From: Oehlia diaphana
Taxonomy: Eukaryota > Glomeromycota > Glomeromycetes > Glomerales > Glomeraceae
Assembly: GCA_003833135.1 (NCBI GenBank)
Contig: QZLH01000123.1
Location: 44,036-88,886, forward strand
Direction of reading: 5' to 3'
Length of the DNA: 44,851 nucleotides
This document shows positions 32,565-44,167 of this stretch, piece after piece. The notes beneath the pieces are model-generated. The model searched no databases and was not told where the DNA came from. It was given only the letters and a program-made list of their open reading frames with translations. A program made the translations under genes and the position numbers. The first letter of the stretch is position 1, and every line of letters begins with the position of its first letter.

Positions 32565-32870
32565 ATGAATATTAATATTAATGATATTAATGATGATGTT
32601 GATGCACTTAACCAAGAAATTGCAAACGGACCTCCTCTGTTCCCTGCTCCAAACATTATCCCTGAGCTTATAACCGCACAATTTACTAGACGAAAATGTT
32701 CTCGAGGAAAACGACGAATAAATGGATATGGTCTATTTAAACTTTTCATCATATCTCAAACAAGTGCAAATAGCAGGGTGGCCATCAACAAGGTCGCAGG
32801 AGATTTGTGGAATTCTGCGACTCCAGATAATAAGCAAGAGTATATTAATTTGTGTAGTCAAATTAATTAA
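32565..32870 (+). CDS. Small HMG-box protein (MATA_HMG-like), 101 aa
   Basis: This is a single-exon gene. Residues 1-40 are acidic/neutral with a Pro-rich part (NGPPLFPAPNIIPE). Residues about 42-99 form a degenerate HMG box: a basic entry RRKCSRGKRRINGYGLFKL, where fungal MATA_HMG boxes have K/RRPxNAF, then a helix with VAINKVAGDLWNSATPDNKQ, matching the I.K..G..W....E.K..Y core with the conserved Trp. HMG boxes bind and bend DNA. In mycorrhizal fungi this family is highly expanded and most copies lie outside any mating-type locus. Nothing here marks a mating locus, so a transcription-factor-like role is only inferred. The expected Pro-Asn-Ala-Phe at the box start is replaced by Ile-Asn-Gly-Tyr. 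Confidence 0.75.
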   Translation: MNININDINDDVDALNQEIANGPPLFPAPNIIPELITAQFTRRKCSRGKRRINGYGLFKLFIISQTSANSRVAINKVAGDLWNSATPDNKQEYINLCSQIN

Positions 32871-34369
32871 ATGATTAAATTAAGAATAATTAAGAATTTA
32901 AGAAATTACTTAGTATGTATAAGACTCAAACTTTATCTTTTTAATAAGTTTTGTATTTTCGTGTTATTTTTATTTTTTATTCGCATATTTCGTTTTTTAC
33001 ATAAATACAGACAATTTTTTTTCGTTATTTAATATTACTATCATCACAAACACAAACTATATTTTTTATTTGTAAATCGATTATGATATACGATTATAAT
33101 AGAAACTTTAGATAAAAAGAATAGTTATTATAATAATATTATTATTTTCCCGTTTTATTTTTAAATCGCTAATAATATCATTGGTAAGTATGAAAACTAG
33201 TAGAATCTAATATAGGAACTAGACATGTTCACAATTTCCCGAATTTTGATAAAAAATAAATAATATCATTTTTTTACGCATCGTCGCACAGTAAGTATAT
33301 CGTTTTCTATTATTTGAAAATATAGCATTGGATATTGTTCAATTAGATAAGAGGGATAACTGACAATAGTTTGTGTAGATCATATTGTTTAGATTATTTA
33401 CTATGATATCTTTGTTTTTTTTCTTTATGTGGTAATATTTCATTGTTTGCTTAAAAAAATTCGGATACTGTAATCCGCAAGTATTTTGTTATTGGTGTAA
33501 AGATTGTTTATTTACTACTGATTACTCTATTTATCTTCTAATTGCTTTATATATTATGTTTCTCTTATACTGTATATATAATTTAATTATTAGCTAGTAT
33601 CACTCGACCAAACATATAATAGTATTTTTCACGTTTTAATATGGCAAAATAAATTTTAAGATTCTTGTACATCAAAAGATGATTATATATCATACACGTG
33701 ATATTGCTAAAACAGTATGCCATAATCTTTATTAATGAACTTCACATTTATAATTTATTAATATAATTTTGTACTTAACGCGGTGGTACAATAATATTTC
33801 ATCACTACAAATATAGTGCCAAATTCTTTAGATTTCGTAGTTTGTTAATTTCTAGCTTTTAATGAAAAATTACACATAGATTGAAATTTTTGGAAAATAA
33901 TTAAAGTTATATTTCTTAATTACTTTTTTAAAGTTCGTATTACCAAAGCCTAGAATAAAGGATAATTAATATATAGTAATATACAGTACTATTGTAATTT
34001 AAATACTATCCTCTATTCACAAATCTGCGATTAAAATTTTATTACAATTGTTTTCTTGATTTTTCGGAGTGTTTTTTTGGTTTTCATCAAAGAGACTATA
34101 TAAAGTAAAAACTAATTCTTTATAATTTTTCATTTAAACTTTTAAACCTCGGACCGGAAAACAATATATGTATATACAATATTAATATTTAAAGAATTTT
34201 ATTTGAACAGGTAGTAGAAACTTTATTTACAGATGAAAAAATCATTTTTTCTATATAAAGATAAAATTTTTTATTTTACCTTTAAGAGGAACCTGATTGG
34301 TAACGTATTTTAACTTGTGACATAGCCACAAGAAAAACAAAAGGAATATCATGATAAGGTAACGTGACA
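32871..34369. other. AT-rich spacer
   Basis: No genes or RNA genes are supported. There are mixed A/T runs and scattered short inverted motifs only. Confidence 0.4.
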
Positions 34370-35326
34370 CCAGTAACACCATCAAAAAAAGCTCGGGCAT
34401 GTGATTTTTGAGCATGTGATTTTGTTACATACGGCGCAGTTGTGGTAACTGATCAAGTTTAATATTTATCGCGTATTATTTAAGCTATTATTTAAACTTT
34501 CTTTTCGCGTTTACATTACCAAATACCAAGAATACTATTTTTTTTAAAAAATAAAAGGTTGGCTTATTTTCTTTACAATATCTATAAATTTTTTTAAACA
34601 AAACTCGCAGAAAACATGAAACCTGTAGAAATACCAAGTAAGCAATAATACCAGTCCAACAAACTAAATTGCAACTGTTATTTTGACAACCTAATTAATG
34701 CAACCTTCTCTTCTAAAAGAGCAAAACAAATCTGTATTATAAAGTAGTAAGGAAGTCATATAGTCCTATTAATAAATTAGGTGAAGACGTTGAACATTAT
34801 CAAATAAGTGAACCATGCCATTAACATGGAAGCATAATAATTTATTTTAAATTAATGTATTTTAGCAAATTGAAATTGAATATAAATTTTATTGTTAAAT
34901 TAATATTACATTCTATTTTAATAAAATAATTACTCAAATTTATTAATTTAAAAGAATTTATTTACTCTTATGGATTAACATCTATAAAATTTCATTGTAT
35001 TCTCAAGCAATCATCTTTGGAGTGTAGTATCTTAGGGTAAGGAAAGTTAGTTTGGGCCGAAATACTTATCTTTGGAGATAACATTGACGTTGGAGTATCT
35101 TAAGGTTAGGGTAAGGAAAGTTGGTTTAGGCAGAAGTACTTATTCTTGAAGATATAGACGTTGGAGTTGCTTAGGGTTAGGTAAGGAAGGTTAGTTTAGG
35201 CTGAAACTTTTACCTTTGGAGTTAGTTAGGGTTAAGTAACTGCGTAGTGCAATTTCTATAGCCACACTTAGCCACAGCCAAATCACATGAATCACGTGCC
35301 CGAGCTTTTTTTGATGGTTACGCTGG
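34370..35326. mobile_element. Candidate TIR element, ~957 bp, non-coding
   Basis: The left end at 34370 (CCAGTAACACCATCAAAAAAAGCTCGGGCATGTGATT...) and the right end at 35326, read in reverse (CCAGCGTAACCATC, then AAAAAAAGCTCGGGCACGTGATT), are inverted copies of about 36-40 bp with two small gaps and few substitutions. They enclose about 0.9 kb without an open frame, apart from a three-copy tandem repeat near the right end. The layout fits a non-autonomous DNA element. No convincing target duplication was found directly outside the ends, so the class is open. The ends differ slightly, suggesting age. Confidence 0.6.
35015..35240 (+). repeat. Imperfect tandem repeat, three ~60-75-bp units
   Basis: The order tcttagggtaaggaaagttagttt-gggc.gaa.tactta.ctttggag.ta...gacgttggagt recurs three times (near 35030, 35100 and 35165), each unit a little shorter than the last, and ends with a partial copy at about 35215-35240. 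The units contain TTAGGG, but only once or twice per unit, so this is not telomeric sequence. It lies inside the candidate TIR element. Confidence 0.75.
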
Positions 35327-36161
35327 GGGAGTTTCTATAATTTGTGTATGTACGACATATACATTGTAAGGTTCGTATATAAATAATGTAGAATAACAAA
35401 TTCGAATTTTGCCTATATTCATTACTAAAAGAAAAAGGCTAATTTTAACGCAATAAGCAAGTATTACAAAATGCGTATTGTGGTGACGCCAATTTTTGTG
35501 AAAATGCTAAAACTTTGTGATGGAAGTTATGGTTGATCATTATATTACTAATTAATAGCCTAATAGCGGCAATCATCCAACAATAATATTATCAAGTATG
35601 GGACCATTCATTTAAATTTCCATTACTATCCAACAATTTTATTATTAATACGTAGTAATATGAAATAACCAACCAAAGTAATAATTATGTAAAATCTGCA
35701 TGAACATAAGTAATATTTTTTTGTCATGACTTGATTTTTAAAATTGTTGCTTTTTCATAATTCTTCGTATAAAAAAAGATATCAATGATTTATTATGAAA
35801 ATTACTTACTACACCGATTTCCGATTACTTTGGAAATTTTAAAACGATCAATGCTTTATATAATTAACGCGATATCTTGGAAAATTGTTGTTGTTCAAGA
35901 CGTGAGAATGAAATTCAAGTAAAAAATGATTGGTTCTATAATTTTAAACTAAAAGAATATTTTATTATAATATCATATACAGTAAATAAAAATGTAAATA
36001 TGAATTACCCAAATTCGAAGCAAGAAAAAGAAGAGGAAACTAAAAAGAAAGAAAAAGTAAAAAAAAAAGAGGAAGTAAATGCTATATACTTTCATCAAAG
36101 GTAATAATAACAATTAAATCACATTTATTTAGTAAATTCAGTTTGCATTATTTTTCTTGTT
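35327..36161. other. AT-rich spacer, 3' flank of kinase-Sel1 gene
   Basis: No supported gene is present. A Lys/Glu-rich open frame at 35877-36104 starts without ATG and lies in A/G-rich sequence; it is probably chance. Confidence 0.4.
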
Positions 36162-39100
36162 TTAAAGAATTTTTAGATCCTCTTTAACCTCCAAACATTC
36201 ATTATGATCCAAACATTCTTCATCTTGTTCGTAAAGTAGTGCAAGACATTTTTTCGCATCACTGTTTCCTCCTTCAGCTGCTTCTTTATATAAATAATAT
36301 GCTTTTTCTTTATTAATGTCAACTACAATTCCATGGAAACAGCAATTTCCAACTTTGTATTTACTATTTATACATCCTCTTTCAGCTGCTTGTTTATAAT
36401 AATCAAATGCTCTAGCTTCATTTATATTTACTCCTTTTCCTAATTCATATATTTCTCCCAATTTATATAATGCCATTTTATTATCATTTTCTGCTGCTTT
36501 TTGATACCAATAATTAACTTCATTTAAATCTTTTACTATTTCTTCTTCATTTTTATAGATTGATTTAAGAAATTCTAGTACATTACTATTTCCTTTTACA
36601 GCCGCTTCATTATATAATTCAAACCCTCTTTTCTTGTTTATTTTTGTTCCAATTCCATTTACATAACAATATCCAAGATGAAATTTTGCATTGATATATC
36701 CTTTTTCAGCTGATTTTTCATACATTTCAAATGCTTTAGTTTTATCCATATCTGCACCTATTCCTAATTCATAACATATAGCTAAGTTATCATATGCAAG
36801 TTCAAGTTCATTTTCCACCGCTTTTTGTAGCCAATACACAGCTTTTTTTGAATCTAATTCAGGTGCTTCACCTTTCATATATATATATCCAAGATTATTT
36901 TGTGCCAAGTCATTACCTTTTTCAGCTGCCTCTTCATATAATTCAGATGCCTTTATTTTATTGACTTCAGTTCCAATTCCTCTATCATAACAATATCCAA
37001 GATTAACTTGGGCATCTACTAAATTTCCTTGATCAGCAGATTTTTCATAATATTCAAATGCTTTTATTTCATCTTTTTCAACACCATTTCCATGTTCATA
37101 ACATCTGCCTAAATTATATTGTGCTACCTCATATCCATTTTCTGCTGCCTTTTCATACCAATAAACAGCTTGTTTTAAATTCTTCTCAGTTCCTTCACCA
37201 TTTTCATATAATATTCCTAAATTACATTGTGCAATTTTATTTTCTTTTTCAGCTGCTATTTTGTATAATTCAAATGCTTTTGTTTTGTCAATTTCAGTAC
37301 CAATTCCATTATCATAACAATATCCAAGTTGTAATTGAGCATCTAAATTTCCTTGATCAGCTGATTTTTCATAATATTCAAATGCTTTTATTTCATCTTT
37401 TTCAACACCATTTCCATGTTCATAACATCTGCCTAAATTATATTGTGCTACCTCATATCCATTTTCTGCTGCCCTTTTGTACCAATAAACAGCTTGTTTT
37501 AAATTCTTCTCAGTTTCTTCACCATTTTCATATAATATTCCTAAATTACATTGTACAATTTTATTTTCTTTTTCAGCTGCTATTTTGTATAATTCAAATG
37601 CCTTTGCTTTATTGACTTCAGTTCCAATTCCTCTATCATAACAATATCCAAGATTAACTTGGGCATCTACTAAATTTCCTTGATCAGCAGATTTTTCATA
37701 ATATTCAAATGCTTTTATTTCATCTTTTTCAACACCATTTCCATGTTCGTAACATCTGCCTAAAATATATTGTGCTACCTCATATCCATTTTCTGCTGCC
37801 TTTTCATACCAATAAACAGCTTGTTTTAAATTCTTCTCAGTTCCTTCGCCATTCACATATAATACTCCTAAATTACATTGTGCTATTTTATTTTCTTTTT
37901 CAGCTGCTATTTTGTATAATTCAAATGCTTTTGTTTTATCAATTTTTGTGCCAATTCCTATATCATAACAATATCCAAGTTGAAATTGAGCATCTAAAAA
38001 TCCTTGTTTAGCAGATTTTTCATAATATTTAAATGCTTTTCTTTCATCTTTTTCAACAACATTTCCATATTCATAACATTCGCCCAAAATATATTGTGAT
38101 ATCTTACATCCATTTTCTGCTGCCTTCTCATAACAATAAACAGCTTGTTTTAAATTCTTCTCAGTTCCTTCGCCATTTTCATATAATACTCCTAAATTAT
38201 ATTGCGCAATTTTATCTTCTTTTTCAGCTGCTATTTTGTATAATTCAAATGCTTTTGTTTTATTGACTTCAGTACCAATTCCTTCATAATAACAATATCC
38301 AAGTCTTAATTGAGCATCAAAACATCCTTGTTCAGCTGATTTTTCATAATATTCAAATGCTTTTCTTTCATTTCTTTCAACACCATTTCCCTGTATATAA
38401 CATCTGCCTAATTTATATTGTGTTACCTCATTTCCATTTTCTGCCGCCTTCTCATACCAATAAACAGCTTGTTTTAAATTCTTCTCAGTTCCTTCGCCAT
38501 TTTCATATAATACTCCTAAATTATATTGCGCAATTTTATCTTCTTTTTCAGCTGCTATTTTGTATAATTCAAATGCCTTTGTTTTATTGACTTCAGTACC
38601 AATTCCTTCATAATAACAATATCCAAGTCTTAATTGAGCATACAAATATCCTTGATCAGCTGATTTTTCATAATATTTAAATGCTTTTCTTTCATCTTTT
38701 TCAACACCATTTCCATATTCATAACATCTGGCCAAACTGTATAGTGATATCTCATATCCATTTTCTGCTGCCCTTTTGTACCAATAAACAGCTTGTTTTA
38801 AATTCTTCTCAGTTCCCTCACCATTTTCATATAATATTCCTAAATTACATTGTGCAATTTTATTTTCTTTTTCAGCTGCTATTTTGTATAATTCAAATGC
38901 TTTTGTTTTGTCAATCTCAGTACCAATTCCATTATCATAACAATATCCAAGTTGTAATTGAGCATCTAAATTTCCTTGATCAGCTGATTTCTTATAATAA
39001 ACAAATGCTTTTCTTTCATTTTTTTCAACATGGCCATAGTATATGCCTAAGTTATACTGTGCCATCTCAACTCCATGATTTGCTTTTGCTTTATTGGGTG

Positions 39101-42100
39101 TAGTATTAAAATAGCAATTTCCAAGTTTAAATTGAACATTTAAGTATTCTTGCTCAAGTGATTTTTTAAATTCTCCAGCTTCATTTTTTTTAATTTGATA
39201 ATGTCTATCTAAATTATATTGTGCTATTTCATTTCCACTTTCTGCTGCTTTATTATACCAATAAACAGCTTGTTTTATATCTTTTTTTGTGCCTTCACCT
39301 GTTTCATACAAACATCCTAAACTATTTTGTGCCCAACTATTTCCTTTTTCTGCTGCCACTTTGTATAATTCAAATGCCTTTGTTTTATTAGCTTTTATCC
39401 CAATTCCTACTTCATGACAATATCCAAGTCCTAACTGAGCATTTAAATATCCTTGATCTGCTGATATTTTATAATATTCAAATGCTTTTTTTTCATCTTT
39501 TTCAACACCATTTCCATCTCTATAACATCTGCCTAAATTACATTGTGCTTTATCATATCCGCTATCTGCTGCTTTGTTATACCAATAAACAGCTTGTTTT
39601 GAATTTTTTTCTATTCCTTCGCCATATTCATAAAAATATCCTAATACATTTTGTGCATCAATATGTCCTCTCTCAGCTGCTTTTTTATATAATTCAAATG
39701 CTTTTGTTAAATTAAGTTCTGTTCCAATTCCTCTATCATAACAATATGCGAGTTGATATAAGGAATTTGGATTCATATATTTCATTGATATTTTAAAATA
39801 TTCAAAATCTTTTTGTTTACTAATTTCATTATTATTAGATATACATTTTGTACTTTCATTGACAAGTTTTTCAAATAATTTAAATGCCTTTACCTCATCT
39901 CTATCAACTCCTTCTCCAGTTCTATAATGTAAACCTAATAAATATAGTGCATGTTTATATCCTTTCTCAGCTATTATTTTAACTAATTCAAATGCTTTTA
40001 CTCTATTTGTTTCAGTACCTAATCCATATCCATAGTAATAAATAAGTTGAGATTGTGCGTTTATGCATTCTTGTTCAGCAGATTTCTTATATAATTCAAA
40101 TGCTCTTCTTGTATCCTTTCTCACACCATGTACTAATTGATAACATCCACCTAAATTAAATTGTGCAAATTTACATCCATTTGCTGCTGCTTTTTGCAAA
40201 TAATAAAATGACTTTTCATAATTCGATTTTAATAATATTTTACCAATGCAGTACAATCCAAGCTGACTTAACCTTTTAGAAAATAATGCTTTGTAAAGTC
40301 TGATTTTCTTATGCTTGTCAAATCTTATTGTTTCGTTATAATAATATTTAAGATTACTTTTTGCTATGATATTTCCGTTATTTGCCGCTTTTTCATACCA
40401 ATATTTTGCCTGTATTCTATCCAATTTTGTTCCAATTCCATTATAAAAACAATCGCCAAGTTTAAGTTGAGCATCAGCAATTTTTTTATTAGCTAGGGTT
40501 TCATAATATTTAAATGCTTTAATTTCATCTTTATCAACTCCTTTTCCTAATCTATAGCAATTTGCAAGATAAAGTTTTGCACTTGTATTACCACTTACAG
40601 CTGCTTTTTTATACCAATAAACCGATTCTACTTCATTATTTATTGATTCATAAAGATTTCCTAAATAAAATTGGCCAATAATACTTCCATTTTTTGCTGA
40701 TTCTTGGTAGCATTTAAAAGCCAAAAGATGATCTAAAGTTGTTCCATATCCATCATAATAACATTTGGCAAGATAAACCTTCGCAATCAAACAATTATCA
40801 TTTGCTGCTTTTGAAAACAGTTCAAATGATTTAATGCTATTTTCTTCTTTTTCATTTACACCAATATTATAATAATAAAATAATCCAAGAAGCCATCCAT
40901 ATTTTGACTCATCTTTATTACTTGATAACCAATCTATAAGATTATTAAAAATTTGATTTGATTGCAACATCTTTTTAGTAAGTAGCTGTTGAACTTGATC
41001 AAAGGCATATACGTGATTGTTAAAATTTTGATCGGATTGTAACATTTTTTTAGTAATTAACAGTTGAATTTGATCGTCAAAGGTAATTCCACCATCGTGT
41101 TTTGTAATTATATAATCAATTAACCCATCAGCTATTGCACCAGATATTGTCTCGTTCATATCTATCGATTTTTGATCTAACGTGTCTGACGAGCTTGCTG
41201 AATTACTTTTAAACTCCACAATATCCATATGATTTTGCGAACTTAGGTTACTTTCATATATATAATTATTTTCTAACGATGCAATATGTGACGTAGTACT
41301 TAATATTAAACTGTTGTTAACGTTTAGATCGTCATTTATATCCACGGTCACATTGCTGATTGATCCGTATTTTTCCGATGAATAAGTACTTTTATTGTCT
41401 TCATTGTAACTATAAATAATAATTTCAGGAGAAATGGCTTCTTTAAGCGTTAAAACAACTTCTTGCATATTTGGACGTTCGTTTGATTCATATTTCCAAC
41501 ATTCTAACCAATCAGTAAATAAAATTAATATCCATGATGCTTAAATATGAACATATTAATCAATTTATTTAATTTATTACCTGTGTATAATTTACTATAT
41601 ATAGCAGGAGTTCCATCGATAATTTTTTCCCTTTTACCTTTTATTAAAGATAAATTAAAACTAACGTCGTGTTCAATACCTTCATCAGAAAATGGTTCAC
41701 GTCCACTTGAAATTTGCCACAATAGAACTCCAACGCTATACACATCTGATTTTTTATTTAATTTATAATTTTTGTCGCTGAGTTTCCTCGGATCCACGTA
41801 GGGTATTACACCACGTATTTTCGATGTGATACTTGATGTTTCAGTAACTTTTTTTGATAACCCAAAGTCTGTTAATTTAATATTGTCCTGATGTATAAGT
41901 ATATTTCCTGAGTGCTAAGTTGTACAAAGAAATTTCATTAATCATTTAAACGTAATCAATTAGAGGCAATAATGATTTTCAAAATATTACCAGATCACGA
42001 TGAACAATATCATTATCATGTAAAAATCCTACGGCATCTGCCAGTTGTAATGCTAAACGAGATTTATCATTCCAATCCAGACCATTAAAATTTTTGCCTA

Positions 42101-42625
42101 AATAGATATTTAATGTACCGCCATTGGCATATTCCAAGACTAATGAATAATTTTTTATTTGTTGAGTTGGATCTGCTAAATAATGAATATTTTAAATAAG
42201 GTAAGTATAAATGAATATTTTTAAAATTCATTATATATTTTTAATACTTACCGATTTCTACATTCGTGATTCCATATAATCTTATGATATTTTCATGATC
42301 ATCAACACTTCTGTGTAACTTTAACTATGACGTATTATATAAAAGTATTATTGATTATTATTGTTTTAATTAATTCATCCATTTAAATAATTACCTCTTT
42401 TATGATTTCTCCAAGTTTTTGTTTGTCATTACTAAAAGATTTCAAAGCGAAGAAATGATTAGTATTTTTCCAATTAGCACGATTGACTTTTCCATATGAA
42501 CCATTTCCGATTAGTCGAATATTTTTGAAGTCTGAATATTCATAATATTTGATATGTTCATCGACAATTGACCTTTCTAGCCAATCAATATAATGGTTTG
42601 AATCCTTTAAGGTGTTAATTGACAT
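36162..42625 (-). CDS. Protein kinase-Sel1 repeat protein, 2054 aa
   Basis: There are five exons: 42625-42395, 42324-42252, 42175-41991, 41914-41581 and 41503-36162. All junctions are GT-AG and phases agree (0,1,0,1). Residues about 36-290 are a complete kinase domain: glycine loop IGNGSYGKV (39-47), Lys62 in ALKS, helix-C Glu77, HRDL with catalytic Asp162, Asn167, DFG at 179-181, YVDP at about 202-205 in place of [14 protein letters not shown], and the closing Arg284 in [11 protein letters not shown]. All catalytic residues are present, so it should be active, probably on Ser/Thr or Tyr. A Ser/Asn-rich linker (about 300-410) and a duplicated helix follow ([11 protein letters not shown], then [11 protein letters not shown]). 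About 42 Sel1-like repeats run from about 470 to near the end. The solenoid probably recruits partners or substrates. A TATA box lies upstream. Confidence 0.93.
36960..38990 (-). repeat. Recent 324/327-bp higher-order repeat inside kinase-Sel1 gene
   Basis: Within the Sel1 region blocks of three repeats (about 108-109 codons) recur. The text starting at 36961 is matched at about 37288 and again at about 37612, so the block period is 324-327 bp. Stretches more than 100 bp long around 36961 and 37612 look identical, including synonymous positions. Blocks further on (to about 38990) are very similar. This indicates recent tandem duplication or gene conversion, more recent than the repeats in the two other Sel1 genes. 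Confidence 0.85.
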
Positions 42626-42688
42626 GTTTTTATTTGTTTATTTTCCGGCTTAAAAGCTGAACGTGTAAGTTGGACGTGCTCGCGTATT

Positions 42689-42696
42689 CTTTTATA
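42689..42696 (-). promoter_or_regulatory. TATA box of kinase-Sel1 gene
   Basis: TATAAAAG on the minus strand, in the context gaatataaaagaata, lies about 64 bases upstream of the ATG at 42625. It is the clearest TATA-type element in the window and sits in a locally GC-richer patch (cgcgagcacgtcc). Confidence 0.5.
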
Positions 42697-43898
42697 TTCG
42701 ATAATAGATCAGCGAAAATTTGTAACGTTACGAAATTGGTGAATTTTCAATGCGAATTTTTTTGTCCTTAATAGGAATCATCGTCAAAATAAAATGTTTG
42801 ATGTTACATTCGTAAAACATAGTACATATTATAATGGAAGAATTTTATTAATATAAATAAATGAATCATGAGACACAATCATGAGACACTTAAAAAAAGA
42901 AATAAATTCTTTCATCGGTGAGGAAACTCCGCACGCATGATATGTAAACAAATAAAAAAAAAGAAAGAGAATTAGAATTTTTTTTATTTTTTATTTTTTT
43001 TAATTAAATACAATCAAGTTTATGACTTTCTCATGAATTTATACTAGTATCACAATGATTATAATATTTCGGTATTTCGCTGTTAGATTACAATTTTGGA
43101 TATTGTATATATTGTGTTCAAGAATCGCTTAGTACATAACAAAAATTTCATAACAGGTTTATGATTGACATGAATTTTTTTTTTTTTACTTTGCATTTTG
43201 TAATTTTCAATTTCTGTGTTAAATTATTACGAAATTACAGCTTTAAAAGAGTATGAACCAAATTTTATATTATAAGATATTCTATCTCATAAATCATAGA
43301 ATTAATTTAAAAAAAAAAAAAGTAGAAAACAAAATTATTATTTCTTTTTTACGTCGTATAAGCATTAAATAAAAAAAATTATGCGGACCGCTTCAATAGT
43401 TTTTTTAAAACATCATAAAGTTATAAAGATTGAAACATAAAATTGTATTCTATTATCGCAAATAATATTACCACTATAGTATAAATTATTAATTAACTAT
43501 TTTGATTTTTTTTTATTATATTATAGATAAAGAATACTTCACCAATTACCTTATAAAACGTTTAATTACAGCAAAACTATTTCAGAATATTATTTTAACA
43601 ATTAACATAGATAATAATTTTGCAATTAGTAGGTAATAATACAATTACTAAACAACTCCGATTATTATATAACCGAAACACAGTGTAAGTTAAATTATGG
43701 GTTTTTTCTATTACTATACTGAAAAAATTTATGTAATATATGTATGAATTTATTTTATAATAATTTACGTATAAATTGAAAATATGGATTTTTTCTTATC
43801 ATCTCTGACAATTATTATTAATCGGAAAATTATGAAATTAAAATGTTTCGATCATTATTAAAATAAATAATACTGAATAAACAAACAAATAAGTATCA
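42697..43898. other. AT-rich spacer
   Basis: This is the upstream flank of the kinase-Sel1 gene followed by low-complexity A/T sequence. No genes, RNA genes or long repeats are supported. Confidence 0.4.
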
Positions 43899-44030
43899 TT
43901 AAACTTGTAATTCCGTTATCCATTTATCTGGATATTCGATCTTTATATTGACGTTGCTATCGCAAATCTGTAAAGGATAAAAATTAAAAACGGCATGACC
44001 GTCAAAATAGACTTTAACGAACTTGACCTT
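43899..44030 (-). other. Orphan coding-like segment
   Basis: A minus-strand frame is open from 44030 to a TAA at 43901-43899, with protein-like content: FVKVYFDGHAVFNFYPLQ and NVNIKIEYPDKWITELQV. An acceptor-like ctttacag lies in the middle (near 43971), so the last 24 codons could be a terminal exon. It follows the stop codon of the DUF4419 gene by about 140 bases and has no ATG. It may be the last exon of a gene whose other parts are lost, or an alternative 3' exon. Confidence 0.3.
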
Positions 44031-44167
44031 TTATAGCGAACTTGTGCTTTTACACGAATGTTTGTTTAAAATATATCAAAATGACACCCAGTTATGAATA
44101 TAAAAAATAAAAATAAATTAATAAAAACATAAAAAAAATAAATAAATAAATTTTAAAAATAATAAAC

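Noticed and set aside
32531..32752. Minus-strand frame opposite the HMG-box gene
   Set aside because: It overlaps the coding strand with the recognisable HMG box, and its own content has no domain.
32565..32870. Mating-type locus
   Set aside because: A lone HMG-box gene is present with no homeodomain, second HMG or RNA-helicase/transporter neighbours.
35015..35240. Telomere or subtelomere
   Set aside because: TTAGGG occurs only a few times inside longer 60-75-bp units; there is no uninterrupted array.
35877..36104. Lys/Glu-rich plus-strand frame
   Set aside because: It begins without ATG, is low-complexity and lies in purine-rich DNA; no family features.
37058..39715. Series of plus-strand open frames (up to 185 codons) opposite the kinase-Sel1 gene
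   Set aside because: They are antisense shadows. The repeated Sel1 codons leave the opposite frame without stops, and the encoded His/Phe/Leu-rich text repeats with the same block period as the real gene.
36162..41468. CRISPR-like regular repeats
   Set aside because: The periodicity is the coding periodicity of Sel1 repeats in one long frame, with no unique spacers.
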